A DNA stretch of 64,000 nucleotides, taken from Icerya purchasi (Eukaryota > Arthropoda > Insecta > Hemiptera > Monophlebidae). The notes beneath the pieces are model-generated. The model was not told the origin of the DNA. It ran no database searches and worked only from the letters and a program-made list of their open reading frames with translations. The position numbers and the translations under genes are program-made. The stretch spans positions 139,326,172 through 139,390,171 of the forward strand of contig CM077115.1 in the NCBI GenBank assembly GCA_039619475.1. Direction: 5' to 3'. Below, in pieces: positions 33,540-43,600 of this stretch (position 1 is its first letter; each line of letters opens with the position of its first letter).

Positions 33540-33830
33540 AAGAGTGGAGGGCGCGAGTGGAAGACGTTTAACAAGGAAACGATAGCCTAAACAGGATCTA
33601 CGAGTTGACAGGGGTGACGAATTCGATTCAGCGAGAATAAAAGGAATTGGAGAGGATTTAAGCGCGCCAAGACAAAGACGAAGGCAAGAGTTTTGAACTA
33701 TTTGTTCTCATTCGACTAGTGTGTTGAATGAACGCTTTTAGAATTAAAACAAATTATTATTAATTTGAAAAGAAAATATTTTAAAACAGAAAAAGTTGTT
33801 TTAGAAAAATTAGAAAAGGAAATGAATCAG
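33540..33830 (-). repeat. Left arm of a 290-bp inverted repeat (LINE sequence)
   Basis: Reverse complement of 34345-34620 with modest divergence. Shared blocks include AACTTTTTCT, TTTTAAAATATTTTCTTTTC, CACTAGTCGAATGA, TCAAAACTCTTG, GGCGCGCTTAAATCC and AGGCTATCG. It is part of the LINE copy ending at 32411. The arms enclose a third LINE fragment, and the right arm ends about 170 bp before the receptor exon. Confidence 0.75.
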
Positions 33831-34290
33831 TTATATTTTGATGCGGCCAAACTTTGCTAGTAAGAAGGAACAAACAATGGAAACGATATGTGGAGAAGGA
33901 AAAGACGTAGGATATGGAGGCACAGTACGGAGTAGGAATACCGATTCGCGGTGAATTTGAATAGAAAGCAGAACGCTTAATACAAAGACATAAACACTTA
34001 AATAAACACATGATCAGCATCGTAAACATGCTCTTCGTTTGAGAGGGCAATATAGACAAGAAGTCAACGAAAAGGAGATGAAGATAATGGAGTATGGCTT
34101 AGGAAAGCAGACGAATAATGGAGACAACAGATCGACGAAGTGAAGGAAACAAAGAGAACCACGGATTGGCGGGAAGACTAGATTGAACAGACAGATAAAA
34201 ATTAATAATTATTAGAAAAAGAGAAAGCGTAAATATGCGATACCATAATCTAAGATGAAAACTTTTACACAGCGGAAGGAGATTAGGGGA
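33780..34290 (-). mobile_element. RNase H-LINE 3' fragment inside the inverted repeat
   Basis: On the minus strand the 34060-33860 stretch has the same tail layout as 32740-32540: a decayed D/H/C block, then SAFYSNSPRIGIPTPYCA against SALYSYLLRLRLPTPYYA in the other copy. It is therefore another 5'-truncated copy of the same LINE family. An A-run sits at 34298-34314. Confidence 0.6.
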
Positions 34291-34344
34291 TGGGATTTAA
34301 AAAAAAAAAAAAAAAGATGGAACGAAGCAAAACAAAAAAAGAAA

Positions 34345-34620
34345 AAAGAACCGTTTTACTTTTTTTCTAGAACAACTTTTTCTATTTTAAAATATTTTCT
34401 TTTCGACTTGATACAATTTATTTTAATTCTAACCAGTGTGTTCATTCAATGCACTAGTCGAATGAACAAATAATTCAAAACTCTTGTTTGTCTCGGCGCG
34501 CTTAAATCCTTTCCAATTCCTTGTATTCTCGCTGAACCGAATTCGCCATCCCTGTCCTCTCGTAGATCCTATTTAGGCTATCGCTCCTTGTTAAACATCT
34601 TCCCCTCGCGTCCTCTATTA
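34345..34620 (+). repeat. Right arm of the inverted repeat (LINE sequence, + strand)
   Basis: See the arm at 33540-33830. This arm carries GGCGCGCTTAAATCC at about 34495-34509 and AGGCTATCG near 34577. The orientation is opposite to the neighbouring minus-strand LINE copies. Confidence 0.75.
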
Positions 34621-34791
34621 ATGCTGAGAAATATAAGAAAGGTGGGAAATTATGACACATAGCTTCGTATTTTATTGCTCTTTTTTTAAAAAATGTACCG
34701 TAAACACTTAATACACTAGAAAAGTGTGTATCTGTGAAACTTCTCATCGTGGTGTTTTAGTGAATTCTGCGATCTTCAAAATTGATTTCAG

Positions 34792-34975
34792 GTGTACACT
34801 TCGATACAACCAGTTCCAGTTTAGTAAATGAAATATCGACTGCCATCAAGGTATTTGCGTACGGAGTGGAAAGTTACATTTCCGATCCGAAAAACTCCAA
34901 CGAATCACTGAATACACAGCTATCCTGTGAGGGAGATGGCGAATCGCGTTGGAAAAATGGTGATCGATTCTACCG
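34792..34975 (+). CDS. Nmdar2: NMDA-type glutamate receptor subunit 2-like, following amino-terminal-domain exon
   Basis: Internal exon of the same receptor gene as 435-661. It starts after TTTCAG (34786-34791) with two bases that complete the split glycine codon. Sixty codons follow, including VHFDTTSSSLVNEIS, AIKVFAYGVESYI and LSCEGDGESRWKNGDRFY. It ends at 34975 before a strong GTAAGT donor, leaving two bases (phase 2). The region is the distal lobe of the extracellular amino-terminal domain, which in NMDA receptors shapes assembly and allosteric modulation. The CEGDGESRW cysteine corresponds to the conserved domain cysteine before the next helix. No downstream exon (ligand-binding or channel regions) is seen in the rest of the window. 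Confidence 0.8.
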
Positions 34976-35305
34976 GTAAGTCGGGTTTATTAATTTGTCG
35001 CAATACAATATCCTGATTTTATTATTATATAAAATCTGCACCGCTCCGAAGATTGGTTATTTTTTTTTTGTCTTTTCAAATTATCGACGATCTCTTTATT
35101 TATATAATTTTTGTTTTAGCCTTTCCCTAATTAAACAGTCGAAACAATGGCTGCGCATGTGTTTTACGAACAGACGTATGCAGAGAAGTGTGATGAACTT
35201 TTCTTTCCTTTTTATTTCGGCTTAGAAACCAGCGCGACAATTTGTTACGTTAGAGTGTTTAAAGATTATTCCACCAAGTTAAAAAAGACATGTGTAACGT
35301 TTTGG
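34976..35305. other. Start of the next receptor intron
   Basis: Opens with a consensus donor. Nothing else was recognised. The intron must extend beyond the window, because no receptor exon is found up to 64000. Confidence 0.5.
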
Positions 35306-35309
35306 GTGC

Positions 35310-35400
35310 GTTAACCTAATGAATAAGGTGCTTTACCACTGCACCTCGCGATGCCTCATTTTGGTCGTACCTACACTTATATACCTAGAAATCGTTCTGA
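35310..35400 (+). mobile_element. Possible SINE family 2 fragment
   Basis: AAGGTGCTTTACCACT and TATATACCTAGAAA resemble elements of the SINE at 52927-53193 (AAGGTGCTTGGTTACT, ATATATACCTAATC). In the reverse direction the sequence GGTGCAGTGGTAAAGCACC looks tRNA-like. The match is short. Confidence 0.3.
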
Positions 35401-35999
35401 TATCTCGGGGAAATTATGGAAATAATCACAGCTGCACGCCCCTCCTCTTCCTTCAGTACAGTTGGATTGAATATGTATTTTAAAAACACTTCGTCGGAAG
35501 TACGTAATTTGTATTACTTTTATGAAAAAAAAAAATTGTAAATTATTTCTCCTGCTTCGATAAAATCCTCTTTTTATTACAATTTCCGTACTTACCTGCA
35601 TAGTTGCATAGTCGGTGTGATTACCTGTTCGGTAATTTCCGTTAGCAGTACACTCGTAACGTGTCGTCTGATCGTATAAAATTTTAAAATACCATAATCT
35701 CGCGTTGGAAAATCTGTTGGACAGCGTATTTATTGCCGGTTTAGTCAACATGGCGATACATAGGCGTAAAGATCTTTCACAAAAGCGCTGAGTAGGATTT
35801 TAATCATGCTCGTTGTAATATTTCGCATACTGGAGGACTGTATTTCAAAAATTGTTTGCAGGTAATTTTTCCCCCTTTTTGTACTTTTCGTCTGGCGAAA
35901 ACAAAACTAATTTAGAAACTTACCTTTCGGGAGCAACGTGCCCTATTCTTTTCGGAATTACTTAATTCGCTTGAATTCCCTTCCCATCTTACCTCCACA
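35401..35999. other. Intron sequence without recognised features
   Basis: A 124-codon minus-strand open frame (35751-35377) has no recognisable domain. Confidence 0.3.
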
Positions 36000-36780
36000 C
36001 TTCTTTTCGTGGATTCTCTTTTATTACTCACTTCCGTGGTGAACTCAATAATTCGTTGAATATGCTTGAATCCGCTCTATCCAGCACATCCGTCTGGCCA
36101 TTTCTTCACCTAAATCTGCTTGTCTGCTTTTTTCCCCTTTCGTCCGTATAATACTTCCTTGATTAATATCTTCTTAAACAACCTACCTATTCCATTAGGT
36201 AAGTCATTTTTCCATCTTAGTTTTTTTTCTAGACAGTCAATTATCCTTCCGCGAGCAATATTTCTTATTTATACACTACTTCCTGTGTCTTAAGATAACT
36301 AGTTTATTAAAAACGTTTTTTCTCCACACAAATGGGATGCGCTTGATTATTGTTCCTTTATTTACGGCAATGCTTCTAAACATCTTCTTTCCAAACTCGA
36401 TGGAGTCCATTGCCTTGGCGTTCTTCTATTCCTGTAATACTTTCAAAAGCCATCATTCATCCTTTTTACCTTTCTCTTCCGTTTTTATATTATTTCTTCT
36501 CCACGTTGCATTTTTCATCCCTCGGATCACGACTACGTTTGTAATGCGGATCATATTCTCTTTGAATGTTCTCTGCTTGTCTCTTCCCTATACTAAACGC
36601 TTGCATCTTAATTGTGCTTCCTACATCCTTTTCCTTTGCCAGATCTTATTCCATCTTTAGCAGAGTTCATTTCCTCAATTTCTCTATACATTAAAATTTA
36701 ATCCTTTTGTTCCTAATTCTTGGATGATGGGTCTCTTTACCCTTGGTTGGCGCTCCCAAAAAAGCGAAAAAAGACAAATG
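36000..36780 (+). mobile_element. RNase H-LINE 3' fragment, + strand
   Basis: Coding-like but heavily frameshifted. Around 36545-36590 TGCGGATCATATTCTCTTTG encodes the D/H segment of the zinc-binding tail, and the same bases recur in the antisense copy near 40550 (ATTCTCTTTGAATGTTCTC). It ends with CCTTGGTTGGCGCTCCC (36738-36756) and a short A-rich tail. The complement of CCTTGGTTGG also marks the end of the antisense copy at 40128-40145. Confidence 0.6.
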
Positions 36781-36784
36781 TTCA

Positions 36785-39700
36785 TACGGAATTGTGTAAA
36801 GTATATGGGGAGAACAATGCCGCTACAAATGAAAAGGCGCTATTAAAACCCGCATTGAAGTTATATAACGGATATGCATGACGTGTCGCGCGGTGGACAA
36901 GCCACGTCGACATTTTCAAACGTTCACAACAGCTGTGTGAATTCTTCGAAGAGGATAGAGACGTATTACAATTTTGTACTTGGCTTACAGTCATTCGATT
37001 GCAGTCACTGCTCGGTAGGTCGAAACGCGCGATATGATGTTTCCCGCTAAATATCCGTTTTCGGTCAAGCCATAAATATCACAGTGTTTTTACATAGTAA
37101 ACATCTGATTACCGAATTAAAATCGAAATAAATCTTTTACCTTTCATATTTTCTAAGAAAAAGTATTTTTAATTCCCCTCCATACACACGAAAAAAACAG
37201 ATTTCGCGTGAATTTTTCTTTTACTCAAGTATACTTTTTCTTTGCCATGAAGATTTTAATCGTAACAGCAAAGATACATATATATATATATATATACAAG
37301 TATGCATGTATTTCTTTAAAAAATGAAGTGCCTTCTCTTGAATTAATTTTTGTCTAAAATCTTGGCCAGGACACATACCGGTTTATCCGTATTTTTCTTT
37401 TCCCACCATTTGACAGTACCGCAGTAATTAAGAGATCGCTAATAGAGGTTCTTTAAACTGTGTAAGCTTTTTGAGAATTAAAGGAAAAATGAAACAAAAA
37501 AAAAAAGGGAAAATTGTTCGAGAAAGAATTTATATTTGTCTGATGAAATCGAAAACAATTTGACAAATAAAATTAGTTTTAACGGTCAAACTTCAAAGGA
37601 GCGGGAAAAAATTTCGACTAACGTAATTCGGTGTAAACATCCTTAATGGAAAGGTGAAAGAAATCGCGCGTGCTGAAATCGGCGATACGGCTAAAAGTTT
37701 CAAATTCTCACCTATGCAGAACCGCTCCGGGAGGAATAGATTTTTCTTTTTCATATCTCGTCGGATAAGGCAGCAATGGAAATAAACCGATAAGCTGATG
37801 AATGTGTTCAATTACAAAATTTCACTTCAACGCCTACGTGAGAAGTTTATTTCTCCAATGGAAAAAAAAAAAAAAGTGTAGAAATATTAAGCGTTAGTAG
37901 TTCGGTAATTGAAAAAATGTTTCCACCTACCAAACCCCGCGGACCATATAATTATATTAGATTCGATGCAACACGCAACCCTGTCCAGTCCTGTTAGGAA
38001 CTTCCCTGTGCTACCATAGCAAGATATACAGACGATTGTCGAACATTAATTACCCCGTGTTACTAAATAAAGAGATACAGAGCCTCTCCCACTCACGCAT
38101 ACATTGGAGAATGTATTCTCACTCGTTTCTACATGAATTGGGCCAAACTTTGTTATTCAAGCAGTCGCAAAATGGTTTCCCCGATTTCAAATCAACAGTG
38201 GCGCCCACATTTCAAAAATAAATCAGCGCTGTTAAATAGACAGCCTGCACAGAACTAGCTGGCTCGGAGATAGCTGAAAAATAGTGCTAGTTCGACTTAG
38301 AGTGGCGTGAAAGTGGCATGAACTAATAGAGTGAGACACGGTCTTGCATTAACGAATTACAAGACACGTCGTCAGTCCCACCACTAGCGGAAAAAATTGA
38401 TTCATTATCTAACGGCCGAACGAACGAAATAGCGCGGAAAACGACAGTGACTCCGGCCTTTATATACTGTTCAGAATATGCCGTTAGGGACTGCATAGAA
38501 AAACAAATTTAACCGAAATCATACATATATATATATATATATATAGCTTGTAATTTAACCGTTTTTTATTTGCAATTCTTTTATTTCTCTTGCTAAATTA
38601 AATTGTAACGAAAAATTAATAAAAGGGAACTTTTTTTTTATCATTCCATAAACAGAAATAAACTAAGACTCCCATAGGCACTAAATAGACAAATACGTGT
38701 GGAATTGTGTTGTCGCCATGTAGTGTCTAACAAAGAAAACATCAAAAGTGTCAGTCGCCCATTTTGGTGTAATTTTGTTCCAGATGGGGTAGTATTCGAC
38801 AAAAAGAAACATCTAATTTTACCGTTTTTTTTTTTTTTAATAAGTCCGTGAAAATTGAAAAATGCGCGCCTAAAGTTGTATAAATTTTCCCCAAGTGTCT
38901 CGGGATCAGTTTTCAGATACAATATTTTATTATACTTTTTTTGACATTATAGGTAAAACTACTAAACAGAACTACTAGATTTCCGCATTTTGCTGTAATA
39001 CTAGTGAAACGAGGAATCACACTAGTTATTGAGCTGTATTCTGTTTTATAAAATCACAATCGTTCTTTTAATTACGTTTAAATTATAGTATTTCAGGGTA
39101 ATTAGCTCTGTTTAGTTAAGTAATCACAATAAAAAAGAAAACACAAGTGGTAATAAGAAAGCGGGAAAATTTATTTTTTTTACACGCACGAATATGTATT
39201 TCGGTACAATCTTATTACAATAAATAAATTAGCACTACTGAAAGCCGGAATAAATGAATTAAAATTTTTTTCTTATATAAATTTTTCAAGTTTTTTATCA
39301 CTTTTTTAATAATAAAATTTAATATTTAAAATAATATAAAATTATATAATAAATAGAAATAAATTATTACACTGATAAAAAAGAAAGAAAATGTAACGAA
39401 GGTCAAAATGTGATAATGGAACATCTAACAACCTAAGATTTGTACACTAGGCTTAGAAGTGATTTTCTCAAGTTAAACAGACTTATGCAAAAAAAAAATG
39501 ATACAATCCTTTTTTAATTTTTTTTTATCGAATACACCATCTGGAAAAAGTTGATCCAGATCGGTGTCTGATGATCCCCTTGCAAGAACAACATTTCTGA
39601 AATCGCCTTTAAAAACCGTCTGCATCACCGCAGTAAACGGGCATTTCTTCATAATAAACCGATGCTTGAACAGAGTGATTGTGAAACAACCCTTTGCTAA

Positions 39701-40127
39701 CTTGGCGCTGGAGCCGTTTTAAGAACATTAAATAAAAAAACAAAAAAAAAAAATAACAATGGGGTTAAATTAATCCTTTTGTTTAAAATGTTACCAAAAT
39801 GTTGCCGAAATGTCACTGAAATGTTGCTGAAACATTGACAATTGGCAACAGAACAAGAGCACATTGTATTCCCGAATAATATAATTATTAACCTAAATTT
39901 CCATAAAATCCTCTCATATGTCAATTAAAGATAAAAAGTTTCTTTAAAAATTCAGTAATATTCCACTGTTTCTCGTCATTTAAAAGTGCTGCCCACAGAT
40001 GACAGAAACACATTTTTTATGTGTTGGTCTTTTTTAACATTATTTCTCATATTAATTTTCTATATTTTAGATTTAACATTGTACAAGTAAGAAGAGTTAT
40101 GTATATGTATATTTTTTATGTAGTTAA
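36785..40127. other. Intron sequence without recognised genes
   Basis: TA runs near 37277-37297 and 38525-38545. Short degenerate repeats of AAATGTTGCCGAAATGT type occur at 39785-39832. No coding motif or mobile-element homology was recognised. Confidence 0.35.
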
Positions 40128-40700
40128 GGGGGCGGACACCAACCAAGGATATTATCAGAAAATCGGGAGGAAACAAAAAAGGTGAACGTTTTTAATATAT
40201 CGGGGAAACGGGGGAAATGCAACTCTACTAAAGGTGGAACAACATCTGGTGAAGGAAAGGAAAGTATGTAAAAAGCGCAAAAAGGAGCAGGCAGCTTAAA
40301 GTAAAGTAAAGCGAGTCCCATATATCCTTGATAAGGTATCATGCATTGTGAAGTTAAGCTTTTCATAATGCTACTAAGCCTAACGGATCTGATTAGAATA
40401 TTGGGGGCCAGTTCCTTTCTACTTGGGATTCTCTGATACCCGATTAAATTTCAGGTATATACCTAGGAACGATTTGGATCACCAAGACGTAAGAAGTTAG
40501 TACAGAGAAGAGAGCGCTTCTGCACAAGAGGAGAACATTCAAAGAGAATAAGTAGTGATCCGAGCGATTAAAAATGCATGTGAAGAAGAAGCAATAGAAA
40601 AACGAAAAAGAAACGAAGGAAGAGAACTATGGTTGAAACGAAGACGTGTCATGAAGGGGAATAATAGAGCGGTTGAGTCCAGGAAAATCAGCAAACCATG
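40128..40700 (-). mobile_element. RNase H-LINE 3' fragment, antisense, interrupted by a SINE
   Basis: Two pieces, 40700-40501 and 40316-40128, share sequence with the + strand copy at 36000-36780: the ATTCTCTTTGAATGTTCTC stretch and the CCTTGGTTGG end. Between them lies a SINE (40317-40500). The protein-level pattern PAPFCAFYILSFPSP matches PTPYYASYVLSFPSP of the 32.4 kb copy. Confidence 0.6.
40317..40500 (-). mobile_element. SINE family 2, partial, inserted in a LINE
   Basis: The reverse complement matches 53000-53150: AGGTATATACCTGAAATTTA against AGATATATACCTAATCTGAA, then TCAGAGAAT, CTGGCC, TTAGGCTTAGTAGCATTATG and TTAACTTCACAATGCATGAT against CATTATGCACTGTAAACCCT. It lies exactly between two pieces of one LINE fragment. 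Confidence 0.55.
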
Positions 40701-41941
40701 AAGGCCGTATTAGTGTGTAAGTAACCTGCGGGCTGGAATTTTTTTGTTGCGCACCATTGTGATTGAAACGTACGATGTTTACGTTTAGTTAGCAAAAAAA
40801 AAAAAAAGAAAGAAATGCTTTAGAGATGTCGCCGGAAAAATTAAATCCGTTTCTAATATGTACACATTCCGGTTAATTATAAATTTTACGCGGTTGGTTT
40901 TTGAAAAATTGTGATTTTTTGTTGAAATTATTCTCGATGGCTTTTTGTAATGGATTATTTGTTACGTACAATCGTGCGGCTTTTTTGAAAAACATAACAC
41001 GTACAATTATTATTATTCGGTTTTATCTATTTTCCATAGAAAATGTTTATTACATATATATAATCATTTCGTATTTTAAAATGAAAATGTATTCAGTTCC
41101 GTTGAACTATTTCACTGTGGTAAGTATATGTACACATATGCTAGTAATTAACAATTATCTATATGTTTTTTCCATGATAGTGCGCTGGTCGACAACCATC
41201 ATAAATAGCAATAGATAAAGTGGAATAAAAGTATCACGTTAGGGATTAATTTATGTAATTAGTGTAAGTGCAAATATTTATTCTTTCTTTTTTGGTAACG
41301 CAGTGAAAATTCGCGAGCGGAGGAGTTAATGAAATAAGAGGAAAACGCTGAAATGAGAATTGAAGAAAAAAAAAACGTAATATATAGATAAATAAAAATT
41401 ACATTATCCGAATGGAATGTTGCCAAATTAAATTTTTCGCTCCCTACAGCTATCGGGCGACGCTTGTGGGCATTCTGCCGCCAACGCGAGTTGTACAAAC
41501 AAGGTGTGCCATGTGTAGCGAATATCCGAATGATTTCTTAGAATATTCGAAGCACAAAATCTAGAAGGAATTAAACTGGAAATGTTTCGTTGCTGATTGA
41601 CTGGAACGTTTTTTTAAGTGTTTTTGTATTCGTTAAAAGTTACGTAGTTTTTGATGTAGACTTCGATTTGTCGGAACCTTATATAATATTTGTGGTGCGT
41701 GAAAAACCCCCCAAAAAATGTCTATTTGTTGTTTGAACAGCTATCATCATTTGAAATTAAACAATGATGTCTCGTTCGCATTGACGCACTCAAGGCGGGT
41801 GCCACGGGACCATTGCCCCCTCCCGCAAAAGAAATCTTCGAAATCTTAATTTCGGTTTGTAGCGTTTTGTTTTACTTAATTTTTTTTTTTAAAACATACA
41901 TATTTACTTTTTGCTTATATTACAAGTATATAATGTTATAT
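40701..41941. other. Intron sequence without recognised features
   Basis: Open frames at 40901-41218 (+) and 41498-41259 (-) have no recognisable domain. About 41870-41941 is similar to 43206-43272 (both include TTATTACAA or TATTACAAG, then ATAATGTTA), a loose direct repeat flanking the next element. Confidence 0.35.
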
Positions 41942-43201
41942 GTGACCTGGCGCGACAAAAGGTACCACCACAAGTCGGAAAACAAGTTTTTGAGTTAGAG
42001 CGAAAAAACGTGAACGCAAGTCAAAAATATCAAAAATCGTTTTTTTTGAGAATTCTGGTGGTTAAACATGTGGACTACACGGTGATAAACGCACAAAAAA
42101 CGTATTTCAGCCGGAAAGTGGGAGAAAAACGGATTTGAAGTTGCCGACTTTGGATTTGAAAATGGTACCACAAGTCGCTGGCATCTTTTCTGCGCGCCTA
42201 ATCACTTCTATCTGTGCTCAACATTTCGTAATAATAATGCTGTTTTCATGATAATATTTCGATGAGTGCGATACACAATGGATTCAAAAATTGTTAGAAG
42301 AGTATTTCGAAAGAGGAGATGGAACAGAAGATTCAGATACGGCGAGTGATAGTAATGAACAAGATAATTTGAATTTCGATTCGGTAAGGCGAACTTCTGT
42401 TGTTCAGTTTCTCTCTACTCATGGGCGTCGCCAGCGGGGGGCAGGGAGGGGCAGCTGCCCCCCCTGGAGCCTTGAAACTTTTTAATCAACTAGCATTGAT
42501 GAGTATTCATAGGCGCGTAATCATGGACAATTTGGAAAACTTGTGTTTTAATTACGATTTTATTCTTGTTTAATAAAATATTTTAAGCCTTTACAACTTA
42601 TAAATTTTATTTTTCCTACAACTCATATTCTCTTTCTATCATCTTGTCCCCCCCCTGGCGGTTGGCAACTCATCTTGCCCCTCCCTGGCTCATCGGCCGG
42701 CGACGCCCTTGTCTCTACTCCTTTATTCTTTCATGAAATCATTCATTTTGAAAATGTTTTAAGAATTATGTAAATAATAGATTAGGAAAAAATTTGCGAT
42801 TTTAATATAAGCAATTATTCAGTAGCATTTTTTAAAAGTTTTGTTTTTTCTTTAAGCTCATTACCATCAAAGATTCAAAATACCTCTTTTTAATAAATTC
42901 ATTTTATTGGTAGGGGAATCGAAAACAATGTATTAGTCACGGTTTTCAACTTTTTTTGGAAATTGATAGAAAAAAAAAAAATAATTGTAGTGAATTTTCT
43001 TTGTTTTTTCTTTAAACTCGATTTTCTCAAAATTTGATTTTTCACTACTGAAAATTCAAATGCCTACAAAATCGTAAATTTAAGAGATAGCGGGTTCGGA
43101 TTGGTCTCATTTTGATCGGGAAGGTCTCTAGTTTTCAAAAAGGCAAAAGAACCGGGGAAAAAAAATCCGACTTGTGGTACCTTTTGTGGCGCCAGGTCAC
43201 T
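41942..43201. mobile_element. DNA element with about 35-bp terminal inverted repeats, host of a MITE
   Basis: The left end GTGACCTGGCGCGACAAAAG continues into GTACCACCACAAGTCGG. The reverse of the right end reads GTGACCTGGCGCCACAAAAG continuing into GTACCACAAGTCGG. They differ by one substitution and a 3-bp insertion. An extra copy of GGTACCACAAGTCG lies inside, near 42162. No transposase was recognised, although 42291-42419 encodes an acidic stretch (EEYFERGDGTEDSDTASDS) that could be a remnant. A 292-bp hAT-type MITE interrupts it. Confidence 0.65.
42420..42711. mobile_element. 292-bp hAT-type MITE with perfect 8-bp duplication
   Basis: Terminal inverted repeats CATGGGCGTCGCC and CAAGGGCGTCGCC (right end reversed) are flanked by TCTCTACT on both sides (42412-42419 and 42712-42719). 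Subterminal G/C-rich blocks (AGGGAGGGGCAG and its complement) extend the inverted repeats. No coding capacity. Confidence 0.9.
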
Positions 43202-43205
43202 TTTA

Positions 43206-43276
43206 CCTAATTTTTTTAAAATAAAATTCGTATACTTACCTAATTTGTGCTTATTACAAACATAATGTTACTTTTC

Positions 43277-43315
<39 letters not shown>

Positions 43316-43497
43316 TTTTTTTTAAATAAAATTCGTCACTTTTGTAATTTTTAAAAAAATATTTGTATTTTTTTTTTTTTTTTATTTTAATTTACAGACC
43401 ACGGAAATAGATAAGTACTTAGTCGAGGTACCGAGTTACCACCCCCTAACTCATCTTCTAAATTCTAGCCCCGACCAAAAAAAAATCCCGAGTGCGC
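43206..43497. repeat. Low-complexity AT-rich sequence with TTA microsatellite
   Basis: A TTA-type run (43278-43312) and T-runs; no gene. Confidence 0.6.
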
Positions 43498-43600
43498 CTT
43501 TGCTCGGTCGGGCCTGGTTCAAATCTGTCGCACATTGAAACTTTCAAATATCACCATAGTGTTGACACGTTCGGAAAAAGAAAGAAAAATAGAATTTCAA
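43498..43600 (+). mobile_element. SINE family 1, partial copy C
   Basis: TCGGTCGGGCCTGGTTCAAA (B-box-like GGTTCAAATC), then CGCACATTGAAACTTTC, ATAGTGTTGACACGT and an A-rich tail match the second half of the SINE at 15290. The A-box region is missing or diverged. Confidence 0.6.

Larger units (their letters stand above)
32411..33830 (-). mobile_element. RNase H-bearing LINE, 3' part, antisense (copy at 32.4 kb)
   Basis: From its 5' side: decayed RT-thumb-like sequence (33830-33340), RNase H (about 33290-32960) and a cysteine/histidine tail (about 32700-32640), then a 3' UTR and A-rich end near 32411. RNase H blocks VTIYTDGSKGPSGVGASF and HSGIFGNKAADSSSR are clear. The tail reads FPHCDADHVFFQCSS. 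Stops and frame changes make it inactive. It is related to the copy at 16572, and its 5' end recurs inverted at 34345-34620. Confidence 0.75.
662..34791 (+). other. 34.1 kb phase-1 intron of the NMDA-receptor gene
   Basis: Bounded by a GTAAAAAG donor at 662 and a TTTCAG acceptor ending at 34791. The flanking exons join in frame. It contains no further recognisable receptor exon. Instead it holds at least a dozen mobile-element fragments in both orientations, which are listed separately. Confidence 0.75.

Noticed and set aside
31735..34975. Use of the promoter-like mini-exon (31735-31770) as an alternative first exon of the receptor
   Set aside because: Its donor would be phase 0, while the receptor exon at 34792 requires a phase-1 partner.
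41791..43502. Possible larger hAT-type element with CAAGGCGGG / CAAAGGCGC ends around the long-TIR element
   Set aside because: The ends match poorly beyond the first bases and the flanking 8-bp sequences differ, so boundaries cannot be supported.
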